A stretch of 64,000 nucleotides of DNA from Dermatophagoides farinae (Eukaryota; Arthropoda; Arachnida; Sarcoptiformes; Pyroglyphidae): positions 1,407,001-1,471,000 of the forward strand of contig NC_134684.1 in NCBI RefSeq assembly GCF_024713945.1. Reading direction: 5' to 3'. Positions within the stretch are counted from its first letter, which is position 1, and each line of letters opens with the position of its first letter. A program made the translations under genes and the position numbers. Shown here piece after piece: positions 1-12,300 of this stretch. The notes under the pieces are model-generated. The model was not told the DNA's origin, made no database searches, and worked only from the letters and a program-made list of their open reading frames with translations.

Positions 1-1155
1 CTATCCGATTGGATATAAAGTATCAAGATTTTATTGGAGTCCACGACATCTTGGTAAACGTTGCCAGTATATTTGTTCGATTGGTGAACGTGATGGAAAG
101 CCAATGTTCTTTATCGAAGTCAAAGAAGAAGGTTATGAAACTATCACGTATGAAGCATGTACGCCTAAATTAGCATGGGAAAAAATAATCAATTCTATAG
201 TCATTCTACGTGAAGAAGCCCAAACGATCAAAGTATTTTTTGATTTCGTTACTGGTGAAGATTTGTTCGGCCTAAAAGAACCATCGATTATTCGTATATT
301 AGAATCATTGCCGGGCATTGATACACTTGATGATTATAAATTACGTTACGGGCGTTCACCATGGTATGAATTACCATTGGCTATAAATCCAAGTGGATGT
401 GCCCGATCTGAACCATTCAAACGATTCCATTATAAACGACCTCATACTTTACATGTTTCATCTACTAGTGTCTCTCATCATCGATCATCAACATTGCCAT
501 CTCCATTGACAAATTCCGATTGTTCATCACCATATGTTAAACCATTTGCACCATCCAAAGTATCACAGTATAGAAAAATGAAACAAGATTGGCGTAATAA
601 TGTTTCACTTGGACGTTCACGAATTCAAGGTCTTGGTCTTTATGCTAAAAAAGATATTGAAAAACATACTATGATCATTGAATATACTGGCCTAATAATT
701 CGGAATCATATTGCCGATCGTAACGAAAGAATTTATGAAGAACAGGTAAGTTTCATTGTGATTAAAGTTTTTTTTTAATGCTCACCACTATTTACTTGTA
801 TTACCAACAGAATCGTGGAATCTATATGTTTCGATTAGATGATAATCGTATAATTGATGCAACACTTCAAGGTGGCCTTGCTCGCTATGTGAATCATTCA
901 TGTGATCCTAATTGTGTTACCGATTGTGTTCAAATTGATCGAGAGATTAAAATTCTCATTATTGCTAATCGTAAAATTCAAAAAGGCGAAGAGGTAAGTG
1001 ATAATTTTTTTTTCTTAAAATTAAATTTTTATAAAAATTATTGATTTTTTTCCTGTAAATAGCTTACATATGATTACAAATTTGATGTTGAAGATGATCA
1101 ACATAAAATTCCATGTCTATGCGGTGCTGCTAATTGTCGTAAATGGATGAATTGA
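1..1155 (+). CDS. trr: KMT2C/KMT2D (Trithorax-related) H3K4 methyltransferase, C-terminal part (5' end outside window)
   Basis: Exons 1-745, 811-993 and 1063-1155 join in frame; the first codon in the window starts at base 2. The order is FYRN (opening with [12 protein letters not shown]), FYRC to about base 330, a Win-type WDR5-binding motif GCARSEP near 395-415, then SET (from about 600) with [11 protein letters not shown], the NHSCDPNC cofactor motif near 892 and GEELTYDY across the last junction. A post-SET cluster [13 protein letters not shown] ends the protein. SET plus post-SET is the catalytic module that methylates histone H3 lysine 4 within WDR5/RBBP5/ASH2L complexes in the nucleus. 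The Win motif and the linker resemble the MLL3/4 branch more than MLL1/Trx. All residues expected for activity appear present. The upstream PHD/HMG regions lie outside the window. A possible poly(A) signal AATAAA lies at 1511-1516. Confidence 0.93.
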
Positions 1156-1258
1156 TATGTTTTTTTTTTAAATTGTTGTTTGAAATTGGCCATCATCATC
1201 AATTGTTTATAATCAAATCCTTTTTTTTATTATAACTTTATTTATTCTTTAATTTTTT

Positions 1259-1297
<39 letters not shown>

Positions 1298-2042
1298 TTG
1301 CACCGCCATGTAAATCGCAAATTGATTATTGTGCAATATATAAAGAAGAATTGAATCAAAAAAAGAAAAAAAATTATCCAATTTCTTTGTATTTATAAAC
1401 AAAAAAAACATATTATTATTCTAATTAACAAAATAACTAAAAAAAGCTATAAATGATTTTTTATTTTATTTTATTTTAAATTTATAATTAAAAATTTTCA
1501 CATAATTAAAAATAAAATTCTGGATTCTAAAATGGATTCGTTTTTTTTTAATAACAATATCCAATATAAGATGGCGCTACAATTATTGAATGTGAGTTAA
1601 CATTTTCGTATGTATATTTTTGATACGAGAAGGCGGATTGTTGTTGATAATGATTATTATGATGATGATGATGATGATGATGGATGGATAGCTGTTGACA
1701 AAAAAAAAAAAAAAAAAAGTTTGTCCGTTCGTTCCACCAGCTGCCTTCATTCATTCATTCATTCGTTCAATCATTGTTGTTGTTATTTATTTTTTTTTTA
1801 ATCTCTCTTTATCTTTCTCTTCTTTTGTTTTTCTCCATAATTGTTTCTCCCATCAAATGATTTGATTCTATCTTTGACGATATTTTCTTCTTTCTTTTAA
1901 TTTGAATTCTTCTATATTTCATAAAAATTGTGATAGATTCATCATCATCATTTTTTTTTACTCTTCATCATCATCATTTGAAATCCATATTTGCTTGACC
2001 ATTTTAATCTATCAAAATCTTCAAATGTTATAGAAAAAAAAA
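1156..2042. other. Spacer between the KMT2C/D-like gene and GAK
   Basis: Holds the 3'UTR of the methyltransferase gene, a (CA)n tract at about 1262-1293, a (GAT)n run near 1660-1683 and poly(A)/(T) tracts. The end nearest 2042 is the presumed 5'UTR and promoter of GAK. A 13-base match to the insect CTCF-type core, AAGATGGCGCTAC, sits at 1568-1580. No supported coding exon was seen. Confidence 0.6.
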
Positions 2043-5000
2043 ATGAATGAATTGTTTCGAAATTTAGGCCTTTCATCATCATCATCATCGACATTGGCAA
2101 CGGTGGCTACATCGTCGACAACAACAACAACATCTGGTAATGAAAATTGTTTAGTCAATCCTTTCGTTGGCGATATTGTTGACGTTGGAAATTTTCATCT
2201 ACGTCTTGAATTGTTGATTGCAGAAGGTTATTTTTTTCTATATTCAATATTACAATATTGAATATTCTAATCACATCTTTATTTTTCTTTTTTTTTTGCA
2301 GGTGGATTTGGCTATGTTTTCCAAGCAAAAGATCTTAAAACGTCCAAACTTTATGCTGTCAAACGAATGATCTCTTCGGATAATGAATCAAAAAAAGAGA
2401 TTGAAAATGAAATCGCTATACTTGAACGTATACAAACTCATCGACATATTATGGAATTCTATGGCTACAGTATCATCAAATCCAATGTTTATTATCTTTT
2501 ATGGTAAGAAGTTTTTTTGTTCTTAACTAAAACTTTGTTTAATTCCGCATTTGTTTTTTTTTCTAGTGAACATTGTGGTTCTGGATCATTGAAAGACGTG
2601 AATTTACCGATTGCCGATAAACAACTGTTGAATCGTGTTATTTATCAAATTACACTGGGCTTAGAAAAACTTCATCTAATGAATATCATTCATCGTGATG
2701 TTAAAATTGAAAACATTCTATTTGATTCTAATGGCTTCGTGAAGCTATGTGATTTTGGTTCAGCAACTGATAAATCATATAAACCTGATCATAATTGGAC
2801 ACCAATTCAACGATCATTGTTAGAAGACGAAGTAAGTTATTGATTATTTATAATCAATGTTTTTTTCATCTCATTTCCAATGGTATTTTAGATGAATCGT
2901 CATACTACACCAATGTATCGACCTCCAGAAATTCTCGATACATATCTTCATTATGAGATTAATACATCGATGGATATCTGGGCGCTAGGTTGTTTGATTT
3001 TCTGTATCCGTTTTGGTCAACATCCATTTGAAGATTCATCTAAATTACGTATCATTAATTGTAAATATTCTATTCCATCATCAGTCAACCATCAAGAAAC
3101 GATAATAGATATGATCAAGTAATACCTGTTGTTGGTCCTAACGATATTTCCACAATTCTAATGTTTATGTTTTATTTTTCATTCAGACAATGTTTGCAAG
3201 TGAATCCAGCTGATCGAATCGATTGTTCAACTATACTCAAACGAATGGACGAAAACTTTGTTGATCTGAATTCTCCATGTCTTATGCCGAAAATTCCTCC
3301 TCATTCAACGAAAATGTCACCGATCGCTGAACAACCAGCATTAGCGAATTTGCAATCCACTGTCCCAGTACCCGGTATAGCGCAATCATATTTTGCCGGT
3401 TTTACTAGGTACATAAAAGATACATCAAACAAAGTCATGCAAACTGTTCAAAATTCTATAGCTAGACAAGATTTAGACATGACATTTTATACATCTCGTC
3501 TGCTAGTCATGTCTTATCCAGCTGAAGGGCTAGAATCTGCTTACAGAAATCATATTGATGATGTACGGGCTGTTCTTGAATCTCGTGATGCTCCATATTG
3601 TGTGATCAATGTTAGTGGACGTTCATATGATGGTACGGTGAAATTTGGTCCAAAAATTAAAGTCATTGATGGTGGAACTGATTGGAAAGATCCAAAAAGA
3701 GTTGCCCCATTAATTTCAATTATCTCATTATGCGATCATATATTTAAATGGATGAATCAGAATGATCGTCATACGATTGTCATCCATTGTATGGTGAGTT
3801 TTTTTTGTTGGTCTTGTTTGTTTTAAATGTTTATTAATCATTTTTGATTTTTTACTTTTTTTAGGATGGCAAAAACAATTCCTCAATGTTGACCATATCA
3901 TTTTTGGTTTTGATTGGACTATTTCGTGATTATCATCAAGCTCATAAGTTTTTCCTATTGAAGCGGAATCCTGTTGAACTTACATCATCTCAGCATCGAT
4001 ATCTTAATTATATAACAAAGCTCAAGAAAGAAAAATATTTAAATTTCTTTTCAATGAAAAAACAAGTGGTAATTAAATCAATTAAAATGGTTGGCATACC
4101 ATTATTCACCAAGATACGCGATGGATGTAGACCCTTTGTTGAATTATACTCGAATCTATCTTCAAAAATCTATTCAACCTTCACCGATTATGAGAAATTG
4201 ATCCATTATACAAAAGGGATTAATGAACTTGTGATTTGGCGTGATGTTAACGTTACTTTTGATATAACTTCTGATCTATACCTTGTCATCTCGCATGCAC
4301 GATCAACGATTGGTTCGAAAATGTTGAATCAACAAAAACCGACTGCCATCAGAATAACATCCTTACAATGCAATTTATTTTTTGAAAATGATAATCATGA
4401 TGGCCAATATAAAATTGAATTCAATTTGACCGATTTGGATCATACTGAAGAGCTGGATAGGTTTCCATTTGATTTCAAAATTGAAATTGATTATGAAATT
4501 ACTCCAAACGGAATTCAAGCTGACATTGTCAACAAACAGCAATTTCAATCTGAAATTAGCGAATTAGAGATATTGTTGATCGATAAACCAGAATGTGTAT
4601 TTGTCGATAATAGGGAACATGAAGAATTTCTTGAAATCAACTCTGCTGTTATGAAAGAGAGTCCTCATGAAATTAAGGCTGATGTTTATAGTCAAACATT
4701 GTAAGTTTCATCTGAAAACATTTGTATATAACATTACTCACGAACTTTTATTTCAGATTGGTTGACACGGAAAAATCAAACGCTACAAATAATATTGATT
4801 TTCTTAATATGAAAATGAACAATGTTGACCTATTGGAACAGTGCAATGAAAATAAAAATGAATTGAGTAGTGAAGAAAAAACTGATTTATTGGTTAATTT
4901 AAGTTTTGGAGAATCAATCAGCAAAAACGAACAGAACAAATTTTCCGATGATTTATTAAACTCACCTAAAATTGATTTATTCAGTAATAATAAGGAATTC

Positions 5001-5943
5001 AATACTTATTCAAAATTGACAACAGATGACCTGCTCAGCATGGATCAATCGCCCGATCTTGACGATAAATTAGTGTTTCCAACAAACGCATCACAATTTA
5101 ATCCCACAATTATCAATGACATTTCGAAGATGGGTAATAATCTAAAATCAAAAAATCCATCAACACCAAATCTAGCTACCACTTTTGATCCTTTCGGTGA
5201 TCTCGGTGATTATCTGAATTTTTCCAGCGAAACTAATCATTGTAATCAATCGTCAATTCCAGTATCGTCAATACCTCGTGTTTCTTCTTGTAATGATTTT
5301 CCTGATGATACAAAAACGAACAAAAGTACAACAAAAACTGATCAAACAAAACAAACTCGACCCGATTATAGTCGTCATAATTTTGATGATATCTTTTCAA
5401 GAACCGGGCTGAAAACACCTCGGGTTAATGGCAATGAATTTGAAGATCTTCTATGTGGTTTCAAAAAATCCAATCCAGAAAGCAATACAACTAAAACTAT
5501 GGCTCAAATTCGAAAAGCAGAAATGGTAATCTATCTTTGTGAATGTTTTGCTAATTTGTCTAATTATTGTTTATGTAGCTTAAAGCAGGAGCCAATCCTA
5601 TTCGTCTAAAAGTGGGCGAATGGACCGAAAATAAAGAGAAAAATATACGAGCTCTGCTCTGTTCCTTGAATAGTATCGTTTGGGAAGGCTGCAATTGGAC
5701 TCCGATCGGAATGCATCAATTATTGACACCGAACGATGTTAAAAAAATGTATAGAAAAGCTTGCTTGGCTGTTCATCCAGACAAGGTAAACACTTTGGTC
5801 ATAATAGCAGTTTTCAACATATTTAATTGACAATGTTTTTTCCTCCTCTTCAGCTGGTAGGTAATCCACATGAAGAATTGGCCAAATATATTTTTATTGA
5901 GCTAAATGATGCTTGGTCGGAATTCGAAAAAAATCAACAATAA
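2043..5943 (+). CDS. GAK: Cyclin-G-associated kinase / auxilin (kinase, PTEN-like, C2, clathrin-binding and J domains)
   Basis: Nine exons in frame: 2043-2226, 2302-2503, 2567-2831, 2892-3118, 3187-3793, 3865-4700, 4757-5525, 5579-5785, 5854-5943; 1128 residues (human GAK 1311). The kinase domain has AEGGFG (first glycine of the loop replaced by Ala), [13 protein letters not shown] and DFGSAT, so it looks catalytically competent. Next is an auxilin-type PTEN-like domain whose P-loop reads HCMDGKNNS and lacks the catalytic Arg, then a C2-like region. A disordered stretch carries short adaptor/clathrin motifs (DPF in [11 protein letters not shown]; several DLL). The J domain ends the protein with VHPDK (HPD present). 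GAK recruits Hsc70 to uncoat clathrin vesicles and phosphorylates AP-complex mu subunits. The start ATG directly precedes the conserved N-terminus; all introns are GT-AG and 51-75 nt long. Confidence 0.95.
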
Positions 5944-6989
5944 AAACTGATATATGTGTGAAATCTTTTTTGTGACCTTAAATTTGTGGTTATGGCCATT
6001 CTTAATTATCAATATAAAAACTTTGTAATTGTGTTTTGGATTTTATTTTAAAAGTCCTCCCACGACATATATGTTTTTGCTAAATATACGAATGAAAATC
6101 GGATAATTCAACAAGTAATTCAATAACTGAACTTTTTTCTGAATTAATTTCGAATAACATTTCTGACAACAGATGGCACCAATATCGGAAACTTGTTGAA
6201 ATTGTCAAACATGGTAAAATTGTCAATAGATGGAAGTACCTGTTTCACAAAAAAAAAATTCATTTCACATTTATAAAAACTGAAAAAAGTCGATCAATCA
6301 TTTTCATAGAAAAATCATTTTATTCAAAGAAAACCACAAAATGAAAATATTAACAATTACAAGATTACAAGTTATTATATCTGCATGACATGATTTGGTC
6401 GATCATTAATTTTCCATTTCTTTCCATCCGATAATGATGTAATGGCTATTTGGGTGAAGATCGATGAATTTGATGGCTAAAACAAATTTGAGGTGTTATT
6501 AAGATGATTGGCACCGGATGAATATATGTATTTATTAAGTATATTATACCAGCATGTTGATTTGATGCATCGATGCAGTTAAAGTGAGATGGAATTTTAA
6601 AACAAAAGATAATAAAAGAAAAAAAAAAAGATCACAAATGTCCCATGTTCATTAATTCATCCCATGAGACTGAAAAAGGTGTGTGTGGTGCATGAATGTG
6701 TCAAATATGAAAACGGCATAAAGAAAAATCGTGTATATACAAAATATTTGTATTGTTGTGATTAAACGACTAGTTCGGTTATTTAGGAATTCTTCATTTT
6801 AAAAATTCATTAGACATTTAGCCCGAATTATCTGGTGAATGGTGGTTGTTTTGCCCAAAAACCAATGTTATTCAAAAAAAATGATGAAAATTTGTTCAGT
6901 GGTTCGTTGTTCTGACAATCATCTGATAAAGCAATGAACACATGATCCATCTGGTCGAATCTCGATTTGTTGAAAATTTCCAATGAAAT
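5944..6989. other. Convergent 3' spacer between GAK and the GT92 gene
   Basis: The two genes converge here. The region holds both 3'UTRs; possible minus-strand AATAAA signals for the glycosyltransferase lie at 6318-6323 and 6531-6536. A CTCF-like core CAGATGGCACCA is at 6170-6181 and a weaker relative (TAGATGGAAGT) starts near 6227. No coding evidence. Confidence 0.5.
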
Positions 6990-8951
6990 CTATGCAGTAT
7001 GTTCAATGGAATTTTGGTCAAAGAATCCTAATGTTTTCAGTACATGAGTGGTTCGTTGAACAAGTTCATGTTTGTAACGAAAAATAGTCGTATCACGGGT
7101 TGTGTATTGTCTGAATTCTTTACAACTTTTTTTCAACGGACCAACACAATCTTTTCGATAATGTTGAAGATGTGCTAATTCTATCGGAATCGAATAAGTG
7201 GTACAGGTTCCAAAACAATTCAATGGGAAATGATTGTGTAGAGACACTGCCCGTTCTGTGTTATGAAAACATTTGACATATTGGCCTGGCTTTGTATAAT
7301 TTTGTGAACGATATACATGTTGAAGCATGTGCAAATAACGCGGTATTCCAGCTTCATGCGCTTCATGATGCATCTGTTCTTCGTTGTGATTTAAATCGTC
7401 CAAAAAATATACATTACGAACATTGTAACTGGCTCGGGTGTAATTTTTTTCCATCAATGACAGCCTTTGCACTTCAGCCATCATATCGGACCAATTGGAA
7501 TGTTTGAGAGGCATTATCACTTCGTCAATATCGAGTAGAGCGACATAATTATAGCTATACAAATTACGATAAAGACAATCATTGTAAGGAATCAGCTCAT
7601 TTTGTCGTTTATTTGTGAGCTTGTTTTTCAAATAAAGATGTCTGAAGCCAGGCAAATTAGGTTGATGACCCGGCAATGAAATTTTTGTCAGCTCAACGGC
7701 GCCTTCATTTTGATAATAATTCAATACTTTAGTTATGTTTGGGTGGATCTCTAGATCATAGAGGAAAATCTTGTTGGCGCCCATCAATCGTAACAGCTCG
7801 ATCCATTCGACTAAACGAACGCTGAGATCTTCATGTAAGAAATCAAGGCCTTTGACGCAGACGGCAAATTCTTGTTTTTTTGCCGGCCGATTGTTGATTA
7901 TCTTGAGATTATTGTTTGCTTTTAGGCAACGATTATCGACTAGTGATACAGATGTGGGATAAAAATCTTTTGGTAATCCTTTGATTCTTGGGATTTTACA
8001 TGTTATTATGTATGGCTGTAGAAAGCCATCTTTATAATTGCCCCATTTACTATACCATCCGTAAATATAAGTGGCCTGTGAAATAATTGGCACGGAAATT
8101 CGATCAAACCAAATCTGACAAAGAGTTGGTGGTGGTGCAATTCGATCAATCATTGCCAATATTCTAACCATAGGCAATGGCCCGCCACGCCAACGATTAT
8201 CATAATAGGCTCCATATAAATAAAATGAACTATTCCCAGTTGTAAATTTTTGCCAATAAATATTGTTAAATTCAAGCTCATAAAGATTGGGAAATTCAAC
8301 TCGACAACTTTTAACATTAGATGATGATTTTGGCTTCGGATATTTACGAGCTTTTAGCCAATACGTCAAGGCTAGATTATTATTGCTTCGATTTTCAAGA
8401 TCAATTAAAAGTTGATTTTCACCTAAAATAGGCATGGAATCGATATGAGGTTCCAAATCAAGATATGTTGATATGTCTTCATCGATTTGCTTGTTTGCTG
8501 GCGACTCAAAGATGTTTGAATTTGTATTGCTATTTGATTGTATTAGATTATTCGTTTGATTCGATAGTATAATGGCACTCGTACTATTTGTCATTGGCAA
8601 AGTTGGTAACAATTGAGCAGATGATGATTTTTGTATGACTATTGAATTTTTACTTTTGTTGCCTGATGATGATAATGATGATGTCGTTGAATCATGGTTT
8701 ATTATTATTGATGTTGTATGATCACTAGAATCGGTTTTTTGTAATAAACCACGTATAACTTGACCTGTAGTCACCGTACCGAATGCATTATTATTATTAT
8801 GATCCGTTGTATCCGCCAAAACATCATACGGTATCCTATCACGTTGATAACTAATGGTTAAATGTAATGCTAAAAAACATAGAAAACTTGATACTGAAGC
8901 TAAATAGATAAGCTTCTTATATGCTCTCACAGGAAGTTTGATTTGCAACAT
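6990..8951 (-). CDS. Glycosyltransferase family 92 (DUF23) type II membrane protein
   Basis: One uninterrupted reading frame of 653 residues. A short cytoplasmic N-terminus with basic residues precedes one membrane segment at about residues 13-33, then a Ser/Asn/Thr-rich stem to about residue 200: the type II topology of Golgi glycosyltransferases. The catalytic part shows GT92 hallmarks: VRLVEWIELLRLMGANKIF, a LPGHQP-type loop, QNELIPYNDCLYR and the metal/nucleotide-sugar motif YVALLDIDEVIMP near residues 470-476. Several Asn-X-Ser/Thr sites are present. GT92 includes galactosyltransferases acting on N-glycan core fucose in nematodes; the acceptor here cannot be read from sequence. Possible 5' splice signals of non-coding upstream exons lie on this strand at about 9305 (TTTG/GTAAGC) and 9654 (CACT/GTAAGT), but no matching acceptor is clear. 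Confidence 0.88.
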   Translation of the reverse strand: MLQIKLPVRAYKKLIYLASVSSFLCFLALHLTISYQRDRIPYDVLADTTDHNNNNAFGTVTTGQVIRGLLQKTDSSDHTTSIIINHDSTTSSLSSSGNKSKNSIVIQKSSSAQLLPTLPMTNSTSAIILSNQTNNLIQSNSNTNSNIFESPANKQIDEDISTYLDLEPHIDSMPILGENQLLIDLENRSNNNLALTYWLKARKYPKPKSSSNVKSCRVEFPNLYELEFNNIYWQKFTTGNSSFYLYGAYYDNRWRGGPLPMVRILAMIDRIAPPPTLCQIWFDRISVPIISQATYIYGWYSKWGNYKDGFLQPYIITCKIPRIKGLPKDFYPTSVSLVDNRCLKANNNLKIINNRPAKKQEFAVCVKGLDFLHEDLSVRLVEWIELLRLMGANKIFLYDLEIHPNITKVLNYYQNEGAVELTKISLPGHQPNLPGFRHLYLKNKLTNKRQNELIPYNDCLYRNLYSYNYVALLDIDEVIMPLKHSNWSDMMAEVQRLSLMEKNYTRASYNVRNVYFLDDLNHNEEQMHHEAHEAGIPRYLHMLQHVYRSQNYTKPGQYVKCFHNTERAVSLHNHFPLNCFGTCTTYSIPIELAHLQHYRKDCVGPLKKSCKEFRQYTTRDTTIFRYKHELVQRTTHVLKTLGFFDQNSIEHTA

Positions 8952-11243
8952 TATTATATTTTATGATGATGTGCAGTAGCAGTTGTTGTTGTTGTTTGAA
9001 AGATTATTCAAGCTTCAATTGTGATATTTGAATATAAGAAAAAATAGAAATAAAAACATGAATTCTAGTCGTATTCAATTTTCAATCACACACACGCAAC
9101 CATCCAAGGTATCGATTTACGTTCAATCATAATAACAATAATGATGATGATAATGATGATTGACTATAAGGTTGATAGGATTTCATTTTGAATTTCTTAT
9201 CATTTTTCTTCCAATTTCTATACTTGAAAATTGAATGGAAAAAAATGTTGTTGTTGTTAATAATAATAATAATAATAATAAATCACGTAAACAAAAATTG
9301 CTTACCAAATTGTTGGAATGAACACCAAAAATTATCATTATCATTGCGTTTGTAACCCATCAAGAGTAGTAGGTAGTCACATTGAATTAGTTTTCGCTGA
9401 CAAACGGTATTGTTTTTTTTTCTTCTGATGATTCTAATCACACGATAATTATTTTCTTCTTCTTATTTCTTTGAATTTACTGAAATAAACAAAACAAAAC
9501 AAAACGAAAATGATTATTATTATTGATTATAAACGTGATAAAAATGATTATTTTTAATATTATTTTTCGAATTAATTGTAAACAATTGTAATGACAAAAA
9601 TGAAGAAAAATTCAAAAAATAAAATGTGGACAACAACAACAGCAGCACTTACAGTGCCCAAGAATTATTTTTTTCATTTATTGAACTGAGATCAATATTA
9701 GTGGTGGGATGATTGAATCAAATATTTAATAAGATCTTGAATATAAAAAAAAATTTTTTAGCTGCTCAGATGACCAACGACCATATCAAGTGTGTGTGTG
9801 TGTCTGTTTGTCTGTGAGCAAAAAAAAAATAAATAAAATGAAAAGCAAGAACATATGTCTGCATTTGTGTGTGTGTGTGTCTGTATATGACTTTGGTCAT
9901 AATGATGATGATGATGATGATGAAGATGATGATGGTGATGATCATCACCATCATCATACACGAATCATATAAGAGTGGGAGAATGATGAAAAATACACAT
10001 TCCTATTATACAGTTTGTCCTCGACAGATATCATAAGCTTCTTCGAGGATATGATGATGATGATACACCATTCAAAAAAAAGAAGAAAACGAAAAAATAA
10101 TGACACCGCCTAGTCTTGAGCATTTCAGAAAAAGTCAATGAAAATGAAACAACAAACAAACAAATTATAAGTAGATCAATATTGATGTGATGACATTTTA
10201 GTAATAATTAATCCATTGACAAGGGTAAACACATGAATGGAATATAATAAACACAATTTGGGAAAAAAATCAACTAAATAATTGATTAATTAATTAATTG
10301 ATTAGTTTGTCACATATCATCAAGAACAAGAAAAAAAATTTCGAGATCAGCCCAGAACATATGGATGATAAGTCAACTACATAATATTTGATAATCAATG
10401 GAACCACTGATATAGTATTTTTAACATATGTTTATAAATATGAAAATGTGAAAGCCATTGATGATGGCCAATAACACACACATTGACAATCAATGACCGA
10501 TCAAAAATATTCGACCAGCAGTAGCAGCAGCAGCAGCAGCAGTAGTACCCAAACAAACATACACACACACACACACACGTCAAACAAACTTGGCTTAACG
10601 ATTTGTGGTTGAACGGCCGATTGATAAAATGAAAAAAAGAGGAAGAAAAAAAAATTCGATCACAGTGAGAATCCGACAATATTTTCAAACAACAAACAAC
10701 CCAACAACTGGACTAAAAACTAGCTTGATGAAAAACACACACATACACACATGAATATATAGGCGACAAAATGTTAGTTCATAGGTCTTTGTAAATTGCC
10801 CTGATGATTGCGTGATGGATGTATGATGATGATGATGATGAGCTATAATTGGATGCCAAAAAAGATGTTCTTGTCGTTCTTCTTCTTCTTATTCTTCTGT
10901 GTGTATGTTTTCCAGTCAATATTGTAGACACTTGAAGGTCCGGTTGTTAGGATTTTTTTTTCTGACAAAAAAAAAAATTCTACTATACGATCAACGATCA
11001 ACACACACTATGTTTTTCAATGAAATGGTCAATAAACGACACTAAGAAGAAGAAGAAGAAAAAAAAATATGAGGAAAAGAAAATATCGACGGATAAATAC
11101 ACTGTCTATCTATGTGTCTACACTTTGTACTAAACGCACCCAAAAATAAAAAAATGTTCAAAAACAAAAATATTCGAGGTTCATTTATTCATTCATTCCA
11201 GGTTTAACTTGGACTGGATTTGAACATTTGAACACAGTGAATA

Positions 11244-11278
<35 letters not shown>

Positions 11279-12300
11279 GACAAGCCAGATTTTCTTATTT
11301 TTTTTTCATTTCTCATCCTCTTATCATTCATTCATTTATCCATATGACCAGTTCTTGTCCATCATCATCTAACAGAATGTAAGAAAGAAAATCATGGCAA
11401 TCATTTTTTTTTTTGCTTCAAAAGCAGTGTGTTTAAATATTTATTGGTAAACACACAATTGAGGACAGAGAATCAAGAAACGAATAAAAATAACAATAAA
11501 GACTTGAATAATTAATGTGATTATCAACAACCAGAAAAAAAACCAGAAAAAAATGTTCAATCTGAAAAAAAAGAATGAAATATTAGCTCACAATAAGCTC
11601 ATTTGTTTCAACAAGCAATAATCATCATCATCATCGTTTTTTTTTCATTCGAAATCCGATTTCAAATTTCATGTAATATTCAATTCATTTACCACCTTGT
11701 GTTTTGGTGATTCCATCATCATCATCATTCGGAAAATAATCAAAGAATGCATGTCTTTTTGTTTCGGGTGATCTTATTATTATTATTATTATTATTAGAA
11801 TGATTATTTGGTTTACAGTCACAAAAAAAAATGGTGATTGCGTGACAAATTTTCGTTTTTTTTTTCGTTTTTCGTACACACACACACACACACAGAAGAA
11901 ACCATGAAACAATGGTTTGAATTCGAGAAATGAAGAAGAAAAAAAAAAGATTTTCAGATCAAAAATGATAATGTCTGTATATATCTGGACAATTCAGCTG
12001 TAAATATTATTATTCATTCATTCATTCGTCGAATAATTGTTTTTTTTTCATCGGATTGTATGATTTATATATAACAATTTTTTTCTATGATAATCTTTTC
12101 ATCATCATCATCATCATCATTTACATCGAACGTGGTTAGGTTACAAATTGAAAAACAAGTATATAAAAACATAAAACCAAATGAAACGGAACAAATTATC
12201 AAAAGAAAAAAAAATGGAAAAAAAAATATTATACAAGACAATGTTATCAAATGTACGGATGTGATGTGATGTGTAAGCAGCTTCTGATCATCATCATCAT
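8952..12300. other. Repeat-rich gene-free DNA upstream of the GT92 gene
   Basis: Probable 5'UTR/promoter of the glycosyltransferase near 8952-9700, then simple repeats: (TAA)n about 9261-9281, (ATG)n about 9900-9960, (CAG)n about 10517-10541, (CA)n about 11249-11276 and several (CAT)n runs. Open frames here encode only homopolymeric His/Asp/Cys/Val runs and are not supported as genes. Confidence 0.5.

Noticed and set aside
1548-1801. Overlapping small ORFs on both strands downstream of the methyltransferase
   Set aside because: Coded by (GAT)n, poly(A) and (ATTC)n repeats; lie in the presumed 3' flank.
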